From: Liolophura sinensis | Lineage: Eukaryota; Mollusca; Polyplacophora; Chitonida; Chitonidae | DNA length: 64,000 nt | NCBI RefSeq assembly: GCF_032854445.1 | Contig: NC_088303.1 | Span: 30,919,265 to 30,983,264, forward strand | Direction: 5' to 3' | Shown: piece after piece, positions 25,401 to 40,400 of the stretch | How positions within the stretch are numbered: the stretch's first letter is position 1 | Layout of the letters: each line of letters starts with the position of its first letter | Translations under genes and position numbers: made by a program | Notes under the pieces: generated by a model | Database searches by the model: none | What the model saw: only the letters and a program-made list of their open reading frames with translations | Told to the model about the DNA's origin: nothing

Positions 25401-28400
25401 CAGTGAGGCAAAACTCCAACAATGACGACAATGAAAGTATCCTGAACAAAGTTATGAGGGACATTAAATCTGATACGGACACACCGTAGACATCTAAAAG
25501 GTTTTCCTACACTGATTTTGGCCTGTATAATTGTAAGTTTAGGAAGCCCCCAGCCGGCTCGAACACATAACACTGACGCGGGATCTTACCCGAGTGTCTG
25601 AAACGAAAGCAAAACAAAAATATAAAGTATCATAAAAAAGTTCGTGTACCCAGGTGCGCTCATCGTGGGAGTTCTGTAGATGATGTGCATAGATTCGCGT
25701 TTGTCCCCAGTCATACAGTCACTTCCCGACGGATTTTTCAACATTATGCCGCTAAACACTGGCTGTTCGCTACAATGCATGGGACGCTACATATTGGTAT
25801 ACCACTTTTTTTCGGTAGGCACATACTAGATTTGTACATCATTTGAAAAGTTTACTCTGCCATAGCATTCAATATTGTTATAGATGCGCATCATTGGTAG
25901 ACAGACATTTTAGAGATCAAGTATTTGCAAAGCGATCTTTATTATTTTTGTGGTTAACTGGAGTTCTTTTCTGGAAATGTGTAAGTTTAAGTATAGAAAT
26001 CATGTATTTGTTCCGAAGAATTCAATTTGATTTGGTTGAACCTAAGCCTCTGGAAAGAGTTTAGACTGGATAAAACCGGTGAAAATCACAATACAGAATC
26101 ATGTGCACTATAGTGAATCATATTACACGTCAATAATCCACAGTAAAGGGTGCTGAAAAAAAAAGAGAATGACAAAGCTATATTGTTCGCTCAGAACTCA
26201 CACATGGTTCGCCTACCAAGCGATTTCACGGAAGATTGATGGAGTTAGACGCGTAAAAAGTCGATGTGTTGTAGCCTTGGTTCAGCGGTATATACCATTC
26301 CCGCTGTAGACGGTTACTATCTCTTTGAGTAGACGAATTGTAAAATAACTAGAAGCTTAGTCCGAAAGATGATAAATTTGGCCAATAGAAAACCACTTTC
26401 GGATGAATCGAACTGGTTTAGCGGTTGGGGTCAAGACGAAGGAATAGATTGGAGAGTAATACTGTGCGCGGATGAGGTATAGGCCGTCAAAATCACTTCA
26501 GTCCTGCTATAGGAGACGGCATGGCCAGTCATCTGCCGGCAGTACCAGGTTGGCAGAGAGAGAGAGAGAGAGATGCTGCAAAGCCTCTGAATAAAGGCTT
26601 CTTTAGACATGTAAGGGGAAATGCGATGTCTGTAGAAAAGAAACACCGAAAAGAAAAAACACACTGCGGTCATGATTGTATGGCGTGGGGATTGTTCTTC
26701 TAGTAAAGGCTATTTGTGGTAGATAATGGTCTTACTGATAGACATGCCTGGAGAAGATAAGATGAGTTTCCATGAAGTATCTTGAATCATTGCACAACAC
26801 ACTGGCACGCCTCTTTACCTAAATGTCATAGATTTTTTTTTCTTTTCTACTTATTCGGACAGTGTTTTGCAACCTGGTTTCCGCAATATGGATGGCACTA
26901 GTATGTTTTTCCCGTATTTATTTTCCATAAAAAAGTCTTTACCAATTCGTCATTGCTAGACAACATGCTACCTCAACAACCTTCCATTACCATGCGGTAA
27001 CCAGACCCGTCTAAAAGGAGAGACACAGTAAAGTGGGTCCAAGGAAGAAATGTATAACTCTTGGGGCTTGCCAACGAATAGCTCGCAGATCGGTGTACTT
27101 GATGTGTGCACCATACAAATAGAGCATGCTGAGGGATGGGATATCAGAAATTGTCAGCTGTCCAATGATATTAGTACGAGATTGTGGGATGTCACCTTGT
27201 AATCGTGGCGTTCCTTTGCTTTTAAGCGCGATCGTTATATATGGTGTTTTGCGGAATATCAGGTGACCGTGAATTGACGAATGATTACCAAGAATCGCAT
27301 GGTATTTGGCATAATGAACAGTAATTTTGAAAAGCTGAAAGTTTAAGTGTGAAAAACCAGTTAAGTACTTGTTGCAGTACATGTTGCTCGGTGCTATCGC
27401 TAAAAATAAAACATCCATGAAATATTTTTCTCCCACGCGACGCTTATCCACCTCCTGAATAATTGCTTAAGTTGGAAACCTTTTCCTAAAACTGCAGGTT
27501 TAGATAGGTCATGCGTTTATTTCTTATACCTATTACATGTAACTTCTCATACGCCATCCTCATAATAGACTGCATCTGAAATGTATATCGTGGCAATGGA
27601 GTCAGGCCGCTACACGTAGAAACTTTTGTAAAAACTGTTGAATTTAACGCTAAACCCAAGGAAATTAACATCCAAGAATATAAGTGGCGCATGCATTTTT
27701 ATTCTGCCCTCTATATCCAAAGATCTCATGTAATTAATAGGTTATGAAAAGCGAAAAAAAAAAAAACGGTGTGTATATTAAAACAGCCGTAGTATAGCCG
27801 GCAACCTTTAACACAAAGTTTGTCAAATGGCTTTTAGATCTGCTTCACTACGATTTATAGCAGGCCTACAAACATATTGATGGAGAACCTTTTTAGAGAA
27901 AACGGTAGCTTTATGCGACTCAGTTAACTGATCAATAAAAGATACAACATCAACTTCCAGAAACTGATGATCAAGTTACAAAGATTTATGGCTATAAAAA
28001 CATACTTTTCCTCTCAAAGAGATTTTCTGGTCTCAGAATAATTCGTTGCGATCGATTTTACGATTTTGAAAAAAGGACCATAAAATCTAAACTTTGCAAA
28101 GATGAATGATACTATAGAGTTACGGTCTCCTGACCTTATCTTCGATCTATGATCACCTTATTCCTTGCATCGTTGACTTATCTGACTTCGAACCATTTAA
28201 TTGTTTAATTTTGCTTTATAATTATTATAAATTCTCCAAATTAAATCACAAGTTAAGTCATATCGACGTCATAATTTAGGGGTGTATTATTTTGAAATGT
28301 TGACTTCTTACGCAATACATCTGGCACTTTTCCAAATCAAAAGAGCAAATGGCATTGTAAGCCTACATGATGTGTGTGTGTGTCCGTTGGTATATTGTCT

Positions 28401-31400
28401 CAAAATTATATATATGTGCTCTAACTAGTATTTTAAACATGACAAATTCGTCAGAGCAGCTAAATTTAGCTGTAATTTAAAGTAAGACTGATCAGGATTG
28501 TCCTTCCCCACCATTCCAAAGGGTTACTATATTTAAATGTTTAATCCATTATAACTGAACATCATATTTTTTATAGATCAACACAACTTCTCTCTACTTA
28601 TGTTTTACTTATTTACTTTTTTGTCTGAACATTCCGATGCCTGTTAATAAAGTGAGAGAAGATTGCTAAATATTTATTTGACAAGTCAAACAATTTTAGC
28701 TCGTAGGAATTCAAAGGTAACCACCAATGTGTCCAAGAACTGAGAACCTTGACGCTCATTAAGGTAAACTGACTAGAGGACGTATTTCGCCGGTTACATC
28801 GTGTGACCATTTGCTAACTATATCATACCGTCGTAGTTGCCCTGCTTTTATTCTCTGTACTGTAAGTGTTTTATATTGTACTGCTTTCCCATGCTTACAG
28901 CATGTTATGAAATAAACTACGAGGACAAAGCCCCAAGCAGTATGCTATAATGTTCATAGTAAGAGCAAAGCAGCTGAGCTTCACAATTATAAAAAAAAAG
29001 TTCTCTTTAAGACTAATTAGCTAATTCTGTATGGAAATTATAGTCAGTAGTGATGATGCTGTCCAGATGATGAAATTTGGGTATAGAAGAAGCAAGAGGA
29101 AATGAGGCAGTCAACAGCATAACTGTAAAGACGTGGAGTCTCAAGAGTCGGTGCCTCATCAATGGAGTCTGACGCTGTGATAAAGACCTGGATTCTTCAC
29201 ATATTGACTTCCATACTGAATCAGTTATATTGCCCATTTGACAGCAAGCCTTCCTTAATTTCTCTGTGAGCTTTTGTAAACACATAAGAAAGGCAATTGC
29301 TTGACAACATATGAGATAGCATAATCCTTGATCCTATTACCACGATTGCTTCTTGTAGTTTGACTTTAGTTGCTATGGTTCCTGCAAAACAAACGAGACT
29401 GATCCTACTCTTCTCGAGGGCCTGGACTGACATACTAACAAAACACGACTGCAAATAGCCATTCAGTTTTAGCACGTTAGACCACATGGATAGCAAAGCC
29501 GAGACAGACAATGACGACCTGTAAACAATAACAGCAAATGGTCTACCATATTTCACAAGGCCAAGCGCTCAGAAAAACATATTAAGTAGCTTAATGAACT
29601 TTAAATCGCCTGCCATTCACACAAAAAATCAGTGGCTCAGAAACGTTTTTAAGTAGTGTGTCTATCAGAGGGAATTTTAAATTTCGAAGTATGCCATCCA
29701 TTCAATTTACTGGTAGCGCTTGAACCTAACAATGCACGGATGTCTTTACTAAAATATGGAACGTGGAACGTTAAAATGATGTTCTCACTACTAATTTCTT
29801 TCACAGAAAGCTGTTGTGGTTATAAACTGATGTTCCCACAATTCCTTTTTTTCACAGAAAGCTGTTGTGGTTATAAACTGATGTTCCCACTATTCATTTC
29901 TTTCACAGAAAGCTGTTGTGGTTATAAAATGATGTTCCCACATTCATTTCATTCACAGAAAGCTGTTGTGCCTATAAAATGATGCTCTCACATTCATTTC
30001 GTTCAAAGCAGGCTGTTGTGGTTATAAACTGATGTTCCCACTATTCATTTCGTTCACAGAAAGCTGTTGTTGTTATAAACTGATGTTCCCACATTCATTT
30101 CGTTCATAGAAAGCTGTTGTGGTCATAAACTGATGTTCCCACTATTCATTTCATTCACAGAAAGCTGTTGTGGTTATAAACTGATGTTCCCACTATTCAC
30201 TTCGTTCACAGAAAGCTGTTGTGGTTAGTCGGCCTATCGCGTGAAGGTAGATTTGATGTTCCTTGTGTAAACGGTAAAAAAAAAATAGGCGACAATTGTG
30301 CCATTTATCTGATATTATACTTAATAGAGACCCATTTATGTCTTTTATGGAATTCGTCAGGAGTATTGATGAATGTAAATGTTTCACTTCGCTCTGTTTG
30401 CTCGTTCTCCAGTGTGATAGGCCCAAACAGCCTTGGATGAGTGCTGAAACACACATCAAAGAGGCACGGGCGTGCGTAGAAATAATTAATTCGTTAAATA
30501 AGTTAATATTGGTATTTATTAATGTTAAATGCCTTAACGGCATCCTTCAATTGTTTGGACAAGTTAGTTGTAAACGGTCAATGATAATGAATAGTGTCGA
30601 TCTATAACTACAGAACTTTGAAACAATATGCATTTTGTTAAGTAAACTTTTAAGCTACTATTTATATTTTCATTTTATTTGTGCTTCACGCTGTACATAC
30701 GGTGAATGGAAGTAGCCAGAATGCAGGGCAATTCAGCAGTATGCCTCACAGCTTTGTCTCTTTTGCCCCTCTGGACGACATTGATATAATAAATTTGTCC
30801 TCGACGGGGTATAGATCCCACGTGCGTTCCATGTGATACTCCACGTGGTATGAAACATATCCTGATCCGCTTCGAAGTCAGGAGACACGGGATCAAACCC
30901 AGGTCGGATCATGCAAAAGACTGCATCGCTTCGCGCTCAACACTGATAGGTAGGAGCAAGGAAACAGGACTGGTTAGCCCTGTGTCGGTATAATGAGACT
31001 GGGTGGTGTGTCATGTCTGGTGTCTTCGGCATGACAATTCAGTGGCGGCAGCATTTTGAATGAATAAAGATAAGTCGTTTGGCTTAACGCCACCTGGGCA
31101 GTTTTTCAGCCATGTCGAAAAATTGTTAAGTATCACGTAAAACCCCCAGCATTCATTTATATCCTGATTGACTATGTGACCTTTCTCGGAGGTTCTATAC
31201 AACGGACTTTGTATTTCAATTATTTCACAGTCTTACTGGTGATGTAGTTGTAGTTAAATATTTAAAACATGTTTTAATCATGTAAAGATATTGTATACTA
31301 TATTTATTTTGTTCGGTTTTCAAATTTTAATTGATTTTAACTTAATTTAAAAGCCTCTTATCCTTTTTCTTATGTGTGCTGATTGCGGATGCTGTCAGTC

Positions 31401-34400
31401 CAGTTTTATAGCCATAATTGCTTCTAGCTTCTAGCGTGTGGCTCAAATGTCGCTAATGAGTCTTAAATCATTAATGCGTTCAACAGATGCCCGGCAAACT
31501 TTCTTGGGTCCAAAAAAAAAAAAAAACGCTGAAAACCCACACAATGTCTTGATTTGAACACTCTCATTCAGAAAGTTCAGATAGTCTAGATTTCGTTCAG
31601 ACTTGATGTTTCACATCACTCGACTAGCAAAGCTGTTCAGCTGTGAGCTCTAGCTGCAGCATCAGATTTCCTAAATTATCACTAGTAACAGTAACCGTCA
31701 TACGCTATAGACGTTGAATAATATATAGGCATTTACATGTCTATGCTCACAAATTCTCTAATACATCCATCCAGTTACTCGTTTAATGCCGACATGGGAA
31801 ACTGAATTATGTGATCAAATGACTAGTATTGCATAAAATTAAGAGATATCTAATACAGCAAACCCATAACTCTGTCCAATTTATCTTGCCTCAACAATAG
31901 TATTAATAGCCTTCGGGAACTGGATATTGATATAGATGTCTGTAAAGGACTAAGACTAATGAAGATACCGGCACAGCTAGAAATGAATAAGTGTCGATCG
32001 TTTCAATGTAGACATCGCCCAGCATAACCTGATTTTCTTTGTTGTTGTTTTTTTTAACCGTTTAAGTATAAATGTGAATAAAGTGCACGATCCATAGATT
32101 TTCCTGGTAAACTAAACACAAGTAAATAGATTGTGTTGACATAACACTCTTGTCTGCCGTTAAATTCATGCTGACTGAAGCGCGTGTGACATTTCGTCGT
32201 GATTAAAACAACAACGAAAAGCTCGGCGAGTCAGTACAAGTACACTAGTTTAAGTACACTTATATATGCATCACACAGTCTCGTGAACTTAAAACGTCCC
32301 AGAAAGTAACAGAAATATAGCTCAAGAATATACTTCTTTGGCTTAAATGTATTGGAGTTTGTGAATGAAGAATGAAGAATGAAGAACATTTTGCTCGGAC
32401 ATTTGAAATCATAAGAACCTTTAGTAAAGATAATGTTTTTATATATATATATTTTTTTACATACATTCTACATATTCATTAAAATTGTAACGTATGCATA
32501 TTTTGCCACATGTTGTCTCATAGCTTTCCCCAGATGCGTTGAATTTTATTGCCACTATTAAGTGCGTATATATGCAGCAGAACCCAGTGTGCACGTGGCG
32601 GTGTACTAAACGAAATTGATCCAACAGATACTGAAATCGATCGCCTTGAAGTTTCATAGTATGAACATATCATAAAAGGCTTTACATTTACGTATAAGTG
32701 ATGGACATGCTAAAGAGAAAAGTGCTAAACCTAGTAACGTATTCATTTAATTTCTCAATCTTACGAGAGACAAAATATCATGCGTATATTATCAACGGCG
32801 AGGATTTTGCTTAAAGACGTCACATGAATTTCTTGTTTGTACTAGACGAGAAGAAAGAATAACAAATTTAAGACCTGCACCTTTCTTAACCTTGTCAGAT
32901 CTGAGTGTTCGGGCCACAATCAAATTATACCGTTTGCCTTTCCATTCAACAGAAGTCTCTGAGATACTATCGACTTTTCTGTCTGTTTGTGTACACCCTA
33001 CTGTATGACGCAATTGTGCGACTTAAGGAACTAGCAGATGGGTCTGGATCAATAGATTTTGGAATTGGTCCAAACCAATAAACCCCGCTTTTCCCAATGA
33101 ATGAAAAACGATAGGAGGTCTTCATTAAAACCAAGCACTGCATTCACCACGTTCTTCATTTAGTTGGCCATTTTAATCTGCTCCCTGAACTCTATCGTGA
33201 TTCAAACATTAGAAAGGATGCGTTTTTGGATGTTCAGTTCATGTACCGTAATCTCTCAAATTAGTTGATTGAAATTGTCTATGCGAAATATAAATAAGAC
33301 CAAAAGAGATAGTAATTACCATTTTTCGCCATCCATTTTGATCTGTGAAAGGATTTAGTAGTCTGCCTTATTAGATCAAGTTTGCCTACCTTTGGGTAGT
33401 TGTCTGCAGTAGTTTACAGCTGGTTCCCGGCATCTATATGTACTCATCTAAGATACAGGCCGCCTTTAAAGATCCCAACACGTGTAGTACTATAACGATA
33501 AGTTAAATGTGAAGCTTCCAGCTTTGTGCTAGGCATTGATTATCACTACGCCTATGGTGTAGAGCTTAATTCAAAATCCAAACCCTTGACTCAACAGTCC
33601 GAGTACAATGACTTGGTTGAGAAATGTTTGGATACGCCATATTCATGGCTGCTCAACCACAGGTGAATCAAACAAGTTTCTCAATGGGTATCGGCCCCAA
33701 TAGCCACCCCATCTACCTCTAGCTGCTTAAATCCACGTCATAACATCTCTTCTTTCATTTGCCACACCATTTTTTTCAATGATAATCAAATAAAGTATCG
33801 TTTCGCGCGTAAAATGCCTCCAGGCCATCACCAGCGTCGTGTTTTCAAGACCACCGGCATTTGCCTCTTAGTTTGACAGGGTCACGTGAACACTTGAATC
33901 GTCAACAACAGATAAACTCCTGGACTCTGTCATTCAGAGTTGACTTCATTTAAGATATTGCAAAATTATTATACTATAAATAAACCAATTTCTCAAATTA
34001 AAAATAACCTTGCAAAAATAATGCACGAGATTAAGATTTTCACTGTTAGAGAGTGAAAAAAGTACAAAAATCCGCTTTTGGACACGTTCCCAAAATTGTA
34101 TTCACCTATTTTAAATACATGGCGGTCGTCTTGAAAACACGACGGTAGGTCATGGCTTGGGGGCATTTTATTATTTATTGCATTATCATAAAAACAAACT
34201 GTGTGGCAAATGGGAGAGGGTTTAAGCAGCTGGAGGTAGGTGGAATGGTTATTGGGGTACCTACCCATGTCACATCTCTGAGACAAACTTTCTCGACTCT
34301 GACTGGTTGTGCAGCCATAAATATGGCGTATCAGAATATTTCTCAACCAACAGTCAGTGTACTCGGACTAAATCCAGACGTCAACGGAAAAACTCCATTA

Positions 34401-37400
34401 AGTTCTAAAGGCGAATTGAAAAAAGAACTCGCCTATTCCCCAGTTTTCTACACAGGGAAATTTGACCAAGAGTTAGAGTGGACATTTTAATGATGATACA
34501 CTGTGATCTTTGCCATACATCCTCAAAATTGATGGTAGCACACACAAACTAATTCCCTGAGAAAATCCATATGTACTTCAAACTTCATCACTTATCTTAT
34601 CACAATTTCGCTGTCCATTAATCTGATCTTTACTTTTTTTTGTGTCTCATCAAATTGCATTGTTTCCAAGCAATGGAGAATCTCTTCCCGACTTGAACAA
34701 AGCGGAGCCGGTTTTGTTTTTGCGTAAAGAACCTCAGTTCTACCTTCTACATGTACTACAACATGTACAACGGCGATAACATCAATATGTTTTCATTCAG
34801 TTATGGGCCATTTGTGTTATCTGCTTTGTTTTCTTTAGAATCTTCCCACGTGAAAAAACTGCTGAGAAAACTCAACCTTCTGTGTAGAGGATTTTAATTA
34901 ATGGTTCTTCGATCTCATTTGTTTCCAATATATGTACTTGTTCTATTATTTCCTTGACATATTAGTTCTTTTTGTACCTTCGCCGCTTTCAAGTTATGTA
35001 TTGGCGCAATTTTTGAAATCATGAAATAATCCCGGTTTTTCTTTGACCGCTATCTCAAGATAAACTGCGGGCACAAAAGAAAATCTATTTGTCGTTGAAT
35101 AGAATCGTCGACTTGTCGCTGGAGGACATTATTTTCTTGTGTTTATTTGCTGTTTTATTGTTGTTTTTGCTGTTTTCTCTTTTGCTATTTGTGAATCCAG
35201 CTTTTTACGCATGGTTTATTGAACTAGATGCATTTCGCGATGTCAGTGGAATTGAGGAAAAGGAATGTGCATGTTTTTTGTCCTGGACGACAAATAGCAG
35301 AACGTTCTTTATCTGGAATTGGAAATGTGCTGCAAAGTCTTAGAGAAACAAAAAAGGCATTCGGATGAATCCAAGATTAATAGCTGTGACCATTGATTTT
35401 GTCTAGAATGGTTTTAACCGACGTTTCTCTTTTCTGTATAGAAAGAGGCGTGAGGGAAATAAGCAATTGATCTAAAGAGATATGTATGAATAAGACCTGT
35501 TTTCAATTATCAAAGGGCTCATCTTAAAACCTCCACTACCAGAACCTTTACTTCCTCCCTTCCCGCCCTTTGCTAACTGTCTTCTAAGCTACCATGTGAT
35601 GTGTTATTGCTAATATTCCTTCGATGGAACGATGAATACCGTTATAGCCTCTCAGCCCAACACGTTTGATTTGCTTTTACCGTAGTGTTTACAGCACGTT
35701 TGACCCACCCCCATATAGTGCAGTTTTCCCTTACTGTCTTACACGTCACTAAGCCAAATAGAATTAAAGTTCATGGTCACAGAATTTGCTTTATCTACAC
35801 ATTCCATTTCTTACCACTCGACATGTGTGCATCAACTCACATCTGTATATCCCTAATTAGTATTTATGATATTTTAAATATTAAGACACCTGTGTATGAT
35901 GCAGCTATTATCAATTATAGGAAATGAGAAGGTGAGACAAAGCCTGCCCTTGGGTGAATAATTAGGATGGCATACGGAATATCAAGAGTTAGGCAGTGAT
36001 GCCTGTCACATTAAAGGGCAAGGAAAATGGTAGATGTGGAGTTTGGCCGCGCAAAGCACTGGACTGATAGTGAGGGACGCAAAGGTTTGTCAGCCCATTG
36101 AACGTACACACTGAGTAGGTAAGGTGTCATTGTTTTCCTTTGTTACGGTTCTAAGATTTCTGGTATTGAGGGAAAACAAAGACTTGTAAGCCCGTTGACC
36201 GTACACACAGAGTAGGTAAGGTCTCTTTGTCTTTCTTTATTTGCGTGTTAAGACTACTCTATTAATATTATGCGACCATCGCCCTCATGTTAGATGGGAA
36301 TAAATTTGCAAAATGGGCGAATTACTGTGGGTGAAAACAGCAACTCTTTAGCAAGCAAACAAAACATTTCTTTTTTCTTTCATTCGTTTCTACTTAAGGT
36401 CGCACCCATGGTAAACACATGCATGTACATGTATGATGGAAAGGAGTAGTTACTGTTATATACTGTACATGGGCATTCCTTCATTAATAAACCTAAACAC
36501 ATTGTATGAATATAAAAGTAGACTATTAAAAGTACACATTTTGACTTCAATGGCCCGTTGACGTAAGCCAACCTTATATAAAGATTATGGACATTATTTA
36601 TGTCTCATATCACGTTCAAGGTTTCGGTCCTCCTCAGAGAAACTCAAATCCATTGTTTTCATAAAATGCTTATCGACTTGAAATATCAACAGCTTGTAAC
36701 AGTCCAGCATCTCGCAGTGACTGAAGTAAGCCTTAAGACTGAAGTAAGAAAAAACAAAAACAACCATGAACTTCAGATTTCACCCACGATATATTTAAAT
36801 CCCTTTCATATTACTCGAGACACTGTCGATAAATACATTGAGAATAACAAGTCAACATAATCAACTGATAATGGTTCATTTGTACTCTTGTGGCCTGAAA
36901 TCCCTGTTTTCGAAACGTTTTTACCGCAAAAATATGACATGGCGGGGGACAGATTATAAACACGAATATCATTTAAAATAAAGAGCATCCAACTTGACAC
37001 AAGTTCTATCTGCATTGTGTTAAACCCATATCGTTCATTCCGTTTTAGCACTGATCACCAGGGCGAAATTAGGGAATAATTTTCTTTTCCTAAGATAAAA
37101 ACAAAATGTAGTCTACCGTTACAAGCTCTGGTAAAGCGAGAAAAAGACAAGCTGATAACAGTAGGCCTACCCACTTGCAATTTAGACAGAGATTGATTAA
37201 AGTGCCAAACATCTTTTGCTGTAAAACAGTTCTAGAAATCATGGCAAACAAAAACTTCAGATCTGAACAGTCTGAGTAACTTTATGACATTTGACGCAGT
37301 TACGTATTTTTTATGTCACCCATATCAGCGTATAGCCTCAAGCAGTTACCGGCTGTATTTTTTTCCACATAGAACTCTACCCGAAGCTAGCCAAAGGCGT

Positions 37401-40400
37401 TGCGTTAAATAGTCCATTGTGGAAGTTAGAAATTATCCGAAGTGTTCAGGTTTCCGCTCCTGTTTATCATTCCGAAACAAGCTAGTTCGTTTTTGCACCG
37501 CCCTCCAAAGATTTCCCCCGAAATAGCACAATGTGGCCGATTGTACCACGCGTGAATGCGCTTCTTTTCCCATTACCCGCCAAAAAAAAAACATTCGGAA
37601 ACTAGTGCCTCCTTGTCGCTTCCGCGGAATTCTTAACCTCTGCAAATGGTGCAGAGGTTTCTTTTGTTTATGTCCAGGCACGATTAATCCGTCGACCAAG
37701 AGAGACATTGAATTAAGGGCTATTGATGGCAGTAGACTGATGAGAGTTCAACTCCGGTGTAACATCCTTGACGTAATAGAACAAAGGGCCATTCATATTA
37801 CAATGTATCCCACCGTGATTCTGCCTTCAAACAACCAATTTTGTAACAATGAAACAGTACTGAAAACTACCTGGCCTAAAGTGGGCTATTAAATGTCAAA
37901 TTAAAAATCAGTAATATGTTTTTCTACCAGTATATACATGAAATACTGACAACTATTAGTGATGAATATATTGTGTTAAGTCTTAGATATCTCTTATGTA
38001 TGGTTCATACACCTGTAAATAACTTGTGTATTTATGGAATATGGTACCAACGCCTGCTAAGAGAACATTGGATATTTGCACTATTGAATCCCGTGTGCCG
38101 TTTATGCGTCGATAGACTGAAAGGTAGCCCAAGAGATAGTTTGTTGAACTGATCTGTTACAAATGTAGACTGACTTCCTTCTGATCCTATGACCGATAAG
38201 TCAATTTGATTTCATGCCGGTTGTTCAGTGTGTCATGTTGCTGAACTCTAACAGTCTTAGGATAGGCATAAAAAAATCTTGGCAAGGCATCAGGAACTAG
38301 TGTATGTAGATAAAACGACACTGTACTTCTGTGGTTCCTAATTTTAACCCTCTTGGTGATATACGGTTATTTCTGTTGCATTTAGAAAAAAGACCCACCT
38401 GCCATAAACAAGCAAAAATAAACTGATTGCTGAATATCTTTAAAACACTTCCAAGGTACTCTGGTATTGGATACCATACTTGGGTAACTCGCTTGTACTT
38501 CAGAGACATTATGTGTTTATAGTGGATGGAATCTAAAGTCGCTTTGATCACTACAGTCTGCTTTGTTTAGTACAGGTTATCGCCTTTTGATGTTGGATAT
38601 GGTTATAGTGCTGGTTAGTGGTTATGTGATAGGCCTAAGAGTGTCAGCCCTGGGGATCTATTATGTAACAGATTCAGTAGCATGTGTATAACCGAAATCA
38701 AACACGGCAAGAGAATGGCGAAAACCGGCTTTCACAATGGCGCTGTTGGACTCGTGCGAGAGCTTGAATTTGCCAACTTAAGTTTAGAGGGACTACAGTT
38801 TTCTGCACGCCCATTACCAGGAGAAATAATAGAAATTTCTTGTTGATTAGCTTAAGACAATTTTGCTTTGTCTGACACAAATGCAGGTAACGCAACACCA
38901 AGTTCAACAAGTGGCATTTTGCCAATGGTGGTCAGCGTTCCACTGTGAGAAGTGCGGTATAGGGTTGGTTAGGATAGGGTAGGGTTGGGCGGAAAGGGAA
39001 ACACAATAGCCCTTGACAAACAGTTTGAAGCAAACTCTAGAGATTGACGATTTTCTTTATCACCACGCAGTCTTCGCAAAACTACGATGAGTGATAAAGT
39101 CGTAACTTTTATCAGTTCCGATAACATCTTAAATGTACAGTCTGTTTCTTTTAACTTTTGGTATATTCTCATCTATTACCAAAATCAGTGAAATTATCTA
39201 CCAAAATTTGTATTTCGTTATTGAAACGTAACAGTACGAACACTGCACATTGAAAATGCAATTAGAATACTTTTCGTACTCCTTAAACTTGGGACTAAGA
39301 CCTCAGGGCCTCCCTCGAAAGACGTCATCATTATTGTAAAAAGTATGGTGGATAATGGGAGTGGAGCGTACTCTGTTTTATTAGAGTAGCTAAGCAGTAG
39401 CCGCCAAGGTAGGACGTCTTTCTTCAGTGCCTCAAGATACGTCATAATTATTCAGAAGTAAGTGACATGATGGGTAATTGTCGTTGAAATCATATGGCTA
39501 TTACAGAAAAAATAAATTTACTTTATTGAGGTATGGCTTGGTGCTCAGCACTGAGAGGTTAGAGCAAGGAAACATGACTGGTTGGCCTGGTCAGTGTAAT
39601 GTGACTTGGTGAGTTGTAATGTCTTCTACATGATACTTCAGCGGTGGTTGCGCTTTGACGGTCTGGAATCGCCCTGCCACTAGAAGACACAATATATGTG
39701 CATACACCTAATGACTCCTCGTCGAAATATGACTGAAAAATCGTTAAGTTCGACGTTAAACCTCAAGTATACATACATATATTAAGGTATATATTCAAAT
39801 GTGGCAGTATCACAAGCAGGGCTAAAAATGATTTGGATTAGAAATAAGGTAGCAGGTGCCCCTCTCTGTCATATACCAAACTCCGCGCAATCTCAAACAT
39901 GTAACTTGATTTTGAATATATATGACGTCACCCAATGCAATGACGTGTTTGTCTGAAAAATAAGCTTATGGAGTTAAAGAACTAACATTATGGATTAGAA
40001 AACAGCATTTTTTGCAATAATTTACATATTCAATAGCTTGTAGAGATTCTGGTCATATGTGTCAAAAACGAAAGGCAATGTTAGCCCTGTGTATAGGTTA
40101 TTTTAGTGATAGCTGAAAATAGACGTCACGTTACAAGAAACAGGCTACATGTATATTTGTACTTCTTTCTGTAGTATGTGCCCAACTCAGTGTATCAGTA
40201 AACACTGTTCTAGCCTGACAGTTGTGATCTAGTCTTGTCAGTCGCTATGTGTAATGTGCGGTGTAAAACGCTCTTAAACATGCGTGTGTTATACACCGCT
40301 TGTCATTCCTCTCCGCCCGTACGTGGGAAGGCCATGGCAACAACCTGCGGATGGTCGTGGGTTTTCCTCTGCTCGGTTTCCTCCCACCAGAAGGCTTGCC